Positions 58,090 to 64,000 of a DNA stretch of 64,000 nt are shown here, in pieces. The notes beneath the pieces were generated by a model. The model searched no databases, was not told where the DNA came from, and worked only from the letters and a program-made list of their open reading frames with translations. Every line of letters begins with the position of its first letter. The stretch's first letter is position 1. Location of the stretch: assembly GCF_000276665.1 (NCBI RefSeq), contig NW_004955446.1:9098818-9162817 (forward strand). The letters run 5' to 3'. Position numbers and translations under genes: made by a program. The DNA comes from Chinchilla lanigera. Its lineage: Eukaryota; Chordata; Mammalia; Rodentia; Chinchillidae.

Positions 58090-59005
58090 TTAAAATTTAA
58101 CACTAGTACTAGAGCACACAGACATCCTAACAATAACAACAGTTTCCAGAATTTTAAACCTGAATATTAATAATTGTGGATAATTTTTAGTGAAAGGTGA
58201 TATGCTACAGGTATTACTCTGTGACTGACTTGTATGTAACATGTTTGGGAGATGATCTAAAACAATCTTCTTAGATGGCATACTGTATGTACCAGTTAAC
58301 TGCTTTCCTGTGAGTAAACTTGCTTTTATTACAAACAGAATTTCACTGAACATTGTTGTGAAAAAAGAGATAAAAGGGGCTGCAACCAATTGTATCTGGA
58401 GTACAGAACAGTCATTAAATTTCACACATTTTTTTGGAGTTCACTTAGAAATCACAGCTCCACTGGAGAGTAGAAGATTTTAGGAATTCAGGAGTTCTCA
58501 GAAGTTTCAATAAAAGCTTACACTACACATGCCAAGACGTGTTTTGTCATTGCCATTCTTGTGCAAGAAAGAGCAGCTCCTTTGACCTATACCTGGAAGG
58601 TTGCTGTCCTCGGTGGAGGAGGGACAGGGTACTCTGATGGGTGGATAGAAAAGACCGACCCAGTCTCCTTCTCAATCCCTGCCCCTTGATTGTTTCTCAG
58701 AGTAGCTCACTGATCCAATGAGCTTGTGAGCCCTCAGATTTGTTGGAGGAAAGAAAATATTGGCAATTTTGTCAAATCTTGGAAATCAACCATCAGTCTA
58801 TTGGATGTAGGTTGTAGTGTAACTGCTTCTACTGCTAGCAAATGTCTTTTAAAATTCAAAACAAACTAGTGAAAAATTAGGGAAATGCTTTTTCTACAAA
58901 ATTTTAGAAAATTTTAATGTATTTAAGCCTCCCGTTCTCTAATAATTAAGCCAGTGTTAGTTATCATTTTGTTAAACGTTTGCTCTGAAGATATTATTTG
59001 AAGAA
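58090..59005. other. Unassigned unique sequence
   Basis: An antisense 111-codon frame at 58090-58425 has no recognised domain. No repeat recognised. Confidence 0.35.
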
Positions 59006-59009
59006 CTTT

Positions 59010-59095
59010 ATTTTAATTTTTATTACTACATGTGTGTAGTACATAATATTTTACATTTCTTGTGTGGAGTTGGTGTGTTTTGGATGCCTTTTAAC
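59010..59095 (-). repeat. L1 3' tip, antisense
   Basis: The reverse complement matches 51610-51675 (tccacacaag.aatg, gtac..., acatg.agtaataaaaa). Very short 5'-truncated L1 fragment. Confidence 0.6.
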
Positions 59096-59104
59096 GATGA
59101 AAAC

Positions 59105-59230
59105 AACTTTATAAAAACCATTACAACTCATAGATAAGAAACCTGTGATCAAAGAGATTAAGAAATATGACCAATTATCAGAGTTTATAAATGACAGAGC
59201 TAATTTGAAACCAAATTTTTATACATTTAA
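59105..59230 (-). repeat. MIR SINE, antisense, weak
   Basis: 'actcatagataagaaacctg' and 'tttataaatgacagagctaa' resemble antisense MIR. Confidence 0.4.
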
Positions 59231-61465
59231 AATTCTAGCTGTTAAAACTACATTGGACAGAAACTTGTTTACTAAGTTGGTGATTCAATGTTTTCATATG
59301 GATGGCAATTTAATTTGGAGCAGATTCTGCTTTGAATCATAGTATCTTTCATAAATGATATCTTTCATTTCAATGGTAACTTATTTAAATGCTAAATTAT
59401 AAATAAGACCATGTAGCAGTGAGAAAAGCAGCTTTTGCTTTTGTGTCACCTATACTATCTTATTTAAGCTTCCGAAGAAAGAAGATAGGCAGAACAGATT
59501 AGGTGGTATGTATTACCCTGAAATCAGAGTTCTTTGACATTTTTAAGGCAAGGAACTGATTGAATTTGTGAACATAAATTGGCAAAAAAAAGTAATACCA
59601 TCTGCTCAATAACAATTCTTTGTTCTTTGCCAAGAACATTTGTTTCAACGTGAGAGTGATAACCATATTTATAAAACTTGCTAAATGCATGAACTATATA
59701 TAAATTGTCAGGGTCATAAAAGTCACAAACGGTCACTAACCATTCCTCAGACTCCATATTTTCATTGTCAATGCATTTATCCTATTCTTTTGGCTAAATG
59801 GAATAGCCCATCTAACCTATGCTTTTCTGTTTATGTTTTTCTTACACAGTAGTCACTGAAGCCTCAAAGAGTCCAGCCTGTGTTTTCTGTGATTACACAG
59901 CAGTATTCTCAAACCTAGTTGGTTACCCAAAGTATACAAAGCAGGGACTTTTTCTCTAGTTTCTCAAGTAATTCTTCTCTAGATTTAAACTCTAGTGTTT
60001 TATTTATGGGAATAAGTTTCTCTTTTATTTGCCAAGAGGCTGCCCTTATAGTTGAAGAATTGTGTTGCTTTTCCTTTTATAAATATCAGTGTAAAATATA
60101 TACGGTGTTAAATGTAAATTACTGATGTGAAATGGCCATTTTAGTTCACGCTGGTTGATAAAGTGAACCAGAGGACTCTGTGTGATTCACTTTAAGGAAA
60201 CTATAGCATTCTTCTGTCTCTTTAGCCCTCTTTTATTCCAAGAATTCTCAGCAGCTTGAGCAAAGCTCTGAAGTAAGCACAATTCTTGAAAAGCACTTTC
60301 TAGAGGGAATGGCTATATGGACTCCCATGCGTCAGGTACTGGAAAAATGGAGAAATAAATGGCCTCATTCACAAAAAATATCTTTTTAGTATAAATCACA
60401 TAGGGAAAAAATTGCATGGGTCTTCAAAAATACAAATATACTTATAATAGAAAAACAAGGAAATAAACTTTGAGAAATAGAAAATTAAAATAGTATTCTA
60501 AAATACAATACCAATGTCTAATGTTAATCTTAGAAATGTGCTAAGAATCTTCAGTCTGCTTTATCTTTATAAGTAATAATAGATTTTGAAATAATTCCAT
60601 ATTAAAGAAAGAATTTTCCTTTCAGTGTCTGACTCCAAATAAGTATACACTTGAAGAAATCTGAGGTTTTTTATTTATAAGAAGTGCAGTATATTAATAA
60701 ATGGCTATTTGCTTGAGTGAGAAAATAAGCAAAATTTCACAAGATGAATTTTCTTTTCAATAAATGTGCATACCTATGATTTGAAAAAAAGTTTTTAAAA
60801 ATGAATTTCCTATTTAAAAAGAACCAAAATATCTAATAGTTTTGCATAGCCTCAAATATTGAATAGAAGCATGCCTACTGTCCAAACAGCAAAGCTAAAT
60901 GGAAAAAGAGTTGAAAAATTAGAGTTGAAAAAGAAATTTCAGTTAATCTAATCCAAAATTGAATGACTTTTTCAAAAGAAACATCTGATAATACAAGCTA
61001 TGCCAAAAATGAGGTCAGTCAGAAATTACATTTAGTGCATTCTTTTACTTTTCTTTTCCACTCCTCATGTCCCATTAGGCGGTTCCTGCCCATGAAAAAT
61101 ATTTATGTGGCATATCTTCCATCATGCCCATAGTAAACATAATGAAGAAATTATGTTTCATTTTTTCTATAAGTCTTGGAATCCTCCACAAGTGCTTCAT
61201 GGAGTTGTTAGTAATAGATTGGAACTGGAACCTGACTGTGTCTCCCAAGTCTTCTGATCACACTTGTTATACTTTTAGGAAAATAAATTGTATTTATAGG
61301 AAGAAATAAGCAATTGTGTGATATGATAAAACTGTTCTAAGGAATTCAGAACATTGCGTGCAAGTCTGGTTCCATCACCAATAGTGGAATTTTTGAGAAA
61401 TATAACTTCTCTAGGACTGATTTTCTATATGTCAAGTGAAGGAGATTTCAAACTTCTGTGAATTT
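59231..61465. other. 2.2-kb stretch without recognised gene
   Basis: AT-rich. A possible L2 fragment near 60325-60370 (gcgtcaggtactggaaaaat) is too short to claim. Small open frames have no domain. Confidence 0.4.
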
Positions 61466-61469
61466 TGGT

Positions 61470-61870
61470 TTCTTTTTATTTTAGTTTTATTTTTATTACT
61501 ACACATTTACAGTACATAACATACCTTTTTTTTGGTACCAGGGATCGAACTCAGGACCTTGCACTTGCCAGGCAGGCGCTGTGCTGCTGAGCTATATATC
61601 CAGCTATATAACATATCTTAATATCTTTTTTCATCCTCTTTTCCCTCTCCTCATATCTTGATACCCTGACCATTTGAGAAAGATCTTGCTCCCTTCCTAT
61701 TATCTTTTATTTTGCCCTTTATTTATAATTTTTGTATTTTATATTTTCATCTTCCTGTATCTCATAACTCACTTTTTTCTGCATTTCATAGATATCAACT
61801 TTTCCTGTTTTAAGACCCCTTACAAGTTACTGGTCTTTATTTCCAGTGGAAGGTAACTCATATTACATGT
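61470..61870 (-). repeat. L1 3' end, antisense, split by an ID
   Basis: The reverse complement contains 'ataaataaagggcaaaataa', 'agatctttctcaaatgg' and, at the 3' end, 'tgtagtaataaaaataaaac', as in 51430-51680. An ID SINE sits near the L1 tail. Confidence 0.75.
61516..61615 (-). mobile_element. ID SINE, antisense, with 8-bp TSD
   Basis: ataacata at 61516-61523 and 61608-61615 flanks a T8 tail and body 'ggtaccagggatcgaactca' ... 'gctgctgagctatatatcca'. Confidence 0.9.
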
Positions 61871-62585
61871 AGACATATATTAATAAGCATAAATATGTAT
61901 ACTATGTTAACACTATGTACACTATGTTATCCTCCCCAGGATTTTTCAAAGCAAAACATTTTCCCTCGCTCATCGTATTATATTTTTACATTTATCTCTC
62001 ATATTATAGTGTAAAGTTATTGATAAACAGTCTTTGGATTACCTGTAAAAGAATTTGCTAGGAGTTTGAATCTTTGGGCTACAAATAACAGACAATTCAT
62101 TAAAAATGCCTTGAATAATAACTTTCTTGAATCATATAACAAGAACCATGGTGATAGAAAGATTGTAGTAGTTCAAACATGCATCAAGAAACCAATTCTT
62201 TCTTTCTAGTCACTCATCCTAAACTCTTCAATGCTTGATCTGTTTTTATCTCCTTATGGTTGTACTACGTCTACACACAATATATTCATAATACTTCTTT
62301 TTTTCTCTTTCTCTTTAAGAAATATAAAACATTTTGCAGAAACTTTCTAACAGATTTCCTTCTCATGTTTTTATTGGAAAGAAATTTATAAAAAGTAGTT
62401 GAGATTCTTATCCATGTAAACAGAATTTCCAATCAGATTTTTAGTATTCTGCTCTTGAGTAGACAGATAAGATTTATCAAACATTTAGCATAACTATTTA
62501 AATGAAGGAGAGAAATAGAAACAAGTGGGGAAAGATCAACTTAGAAGTACAGATGTTGCAGGGAGCATAAAACTTATAAAATATC
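61871..62585. other. Unassigned AT-rich sequence
   Basis: Nothing recognised. Confidence 0.4.
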
Positions 62586-62589
62586 CCAA

Positions 62590-63100
62590 GAAATAGGAGA
62601 TAATATTGCATCCATGAATGTTATTAACATTGCTTCCATGAAATAACAGTATGCAGTTAAAAAGGGAATAGTCAGACAATAGGAAAGGAGCCCTTCGATA
62701 CATGAATTAAAATCTCAATTTAAGAATTGAAATTTGAGCCAGGGATATAGCTCAGTGGTGCAAGCTCCTGCCTGGCAAGTGAGGTTGTGAGTTCAATTCC
62801 CCGTACCAAAAAAAAAAAAAAAAATTGAAATTTGAGAGCATTTCCATAATGAAATATTAATAATCAGTGGCTAAAACTGACAAGAAGAAGCAATGAAGGA
62901 ATGTCATTTGGAAATATCATGGATTATAGCAAGCGAATCAGCTAAAAGACTAGAAAGTGGTTACTCCTAGGGAGTGTAAGATATTGGGAGTGGGAGAGAA
63001 AGTGCAGAGATTTCTTATTTCTTAATCTTTGTAACACTAAATTGAATACTTGTTTAAACTATGTGCCACATAATTTTACTGAAAATACAATTTCAAAATT
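62590..63100 (+). repeat. Old L1M 3' end, sense, split by an ID
   Basis: 'atgcagttaaaaagggaata', then after the ID 'tagaaagtggttactcctag', 'ggagtgtaagatattgggag', 'agatttcttatttcttaatc', following an L1M 3' terminus. Confidence 0.55.
62725..62836 (+). mobile_element. ID SINE, sense, with 14-bp TSD
   Basis: aattgaaatttgag at 62725-62738 and 62823-62836, perfect. Body 'ccagggatatagctcagtgg' ... 'gttcaattccccgtacc', A17 tail. It lacks several bases in the middle (ggcaagtgaggttgtgag instead of ggcaagcgcaaggtcgtgag). Confidence 0.95.
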
Positions 63101-63184
63101 GGCCATTTTTACTCTTAATAAGAAATTCAAATAAAACAAGGAGGTGACATGGTTGCAAAATTTTTCTCTTTTCATGTATCCTTT

Positions 63185-63490
63185 ACTAATAAGGACTGGT
63201 GAGAATATGATGTGACTTTACTCTCAAACACTGCTTCTAAACGTAGAAATAGGTACAAAATTTCTCAAAAACCACTGTATAGTTACACATTAAGAGACTT
63301 TAAAGTGTTTATTCCCTTAGACCTAGTAATTCCTCTTTGGGAAATCTCTTTTAATAATCTACTTAAGAAAAATATTGGAAGAAAATACATAACTATGTTC
63401 ACTCAATAGTAAAGTCAGAGATGGCAAAATGATGGTATTCATTTTTTTCTCTTAAACTTCTTTGTGTTTTTCAAATAATCTATAATAAAG
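63185..63490 (+). repeat. Old L1M fragment, sense
   Basis: 'ggactggtgagaatatgatg', 'caaaatttctcaaaaaccac', 'agacctagtaattcctcttt', and 'tgtgtttttcaaataatcta' resemble L1M ORF2 end and 3'-UTR. Confidence 0.5.
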
Positions 63491-63940
63491 ATAGGCTCCT
63501 TTTAAATTTGTAAATTAGAGCTGTGTTCAGGATTGTTCATGAATCACCCAGGAAAAAAGGAGAGGGCTTCCCCGCTGGTGTAGACAGAAAGAGCTTCATG
63601 CTTCAGAACAGAGTCCACCAGTACTGTGGCTAGTCAGGGGTACATTTTATCTGGGTACAAAATGATGGTTAGAATGCTGGTAGGAATACCACTGAAATAA
63701 TCCCTTTATCCATGTTTAGTTCTTTAATTACATCTTCTGAAGCTTTTGGAGCACCCAAGCTATCACATGATGCATGTTTGCTATTAATATTTTTTTTCCT
63801 CTTTTTTATCCAATGCTCTGAAATCGGCTAGTCTTGACAAATCAAGTCTCACAAGATTTGAATTTCTTTAAAACAAGTAGAGATATATTTCTGTTGTTTT
63901 GAGAGCAGAGAGAGGGATAAGGAGAAAGTAGGATTTTATT
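63491..63940. other. Unassigned unique sequence
   Basis: Nothing recognised. Confidence 0.4.
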
Positions 63941-63941
63941 T

Positions 63942-64000
63942 TCTTTTTGTGTCTTTTTGAGACTGGGTCTCGCTATGCAGTTCGGGCTGGCCTTGAGCTC
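63942..64000 (-). mobile_element. B1 SINE, antisense, cut by the window edge
   Basis: 'tttttgagactgggtctcgc' and 'atgcagttcgggctggcctt' match the copy at 43110-43180. Only the 3' third is inside the window. Confidence 0.9.

Overview
This window reads as non-coding nuclear DNA from a placental mammal, most likely a rodent that is neither mouse nor rat. The evidence is the repeat content. There are about 13 copies of a tRNA-derived ID-type SINE, five 7SL-derived B1 monomers, four B1+ID dimers, six or more MaLR-type LTRs, young and old L1 fragments, and many well-preserved MIR, L2, hAT/MER5 and Tigger relics. No mouse-type B2 elements were seen. The many readable MIR and L2 copies suggest a slowly diverging lineage such as squirrel-, beaver- or guinea-pig-related rodents. 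I cannot fix the species.

No protein-coding gene, rRNA, tRNA gene, CRISPR array or operon can be supported. The longest open frames are about 100-140 codons, overlap each other or repeats, and show no recognisable domain. The window could be intergenic or lie inside a large intron.

Layout: 1-9 kb holds unique AT-rich DNA with scattered SINE, L2, MIR and L1 remnants. A nested cluster at 8.3-9.5 kb has an ID inside an LTR, beside a solo LTR inside a SINE dimer. 10-20 kb contains old L1, L2, ID and MIR copies, a 100-N assembly gap at 13864-13963, a hAT relic split by an LTR, and an AT minisatellite-like tract. 20.5-23.7 kb is the longest repeat-poor, relatively GC-rich part and the only place that looks regulatory (a perfect CRE palindrome and a possible TATA box). 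24-38 kb carries L2, MIR, ID and LTR copies, Tigger and MER5 relics, and an L1 inserted into an L2. 43-53 kb is rich in L1 and includes a 5'-inverted L1, an old L1 split by an LTR, and an L1 with a clear target duplication. 53-64 kb is L2, L1M, a foldback DNA transposon, ID copies and AT-rich unique sequence. A B1 runs off the right edge.

The main content is the insertion history: target-site duplications (TSDs) and nesting can be read directly and give a relative order (MIR/L2/old L1/DNA transposons, then LTRs, then ID and B1 SINEs and L1 3' ends). I found no new biological system. Family names come from remembered consensus patterns rather than a database search, and outer edges of old repeats are approximate.
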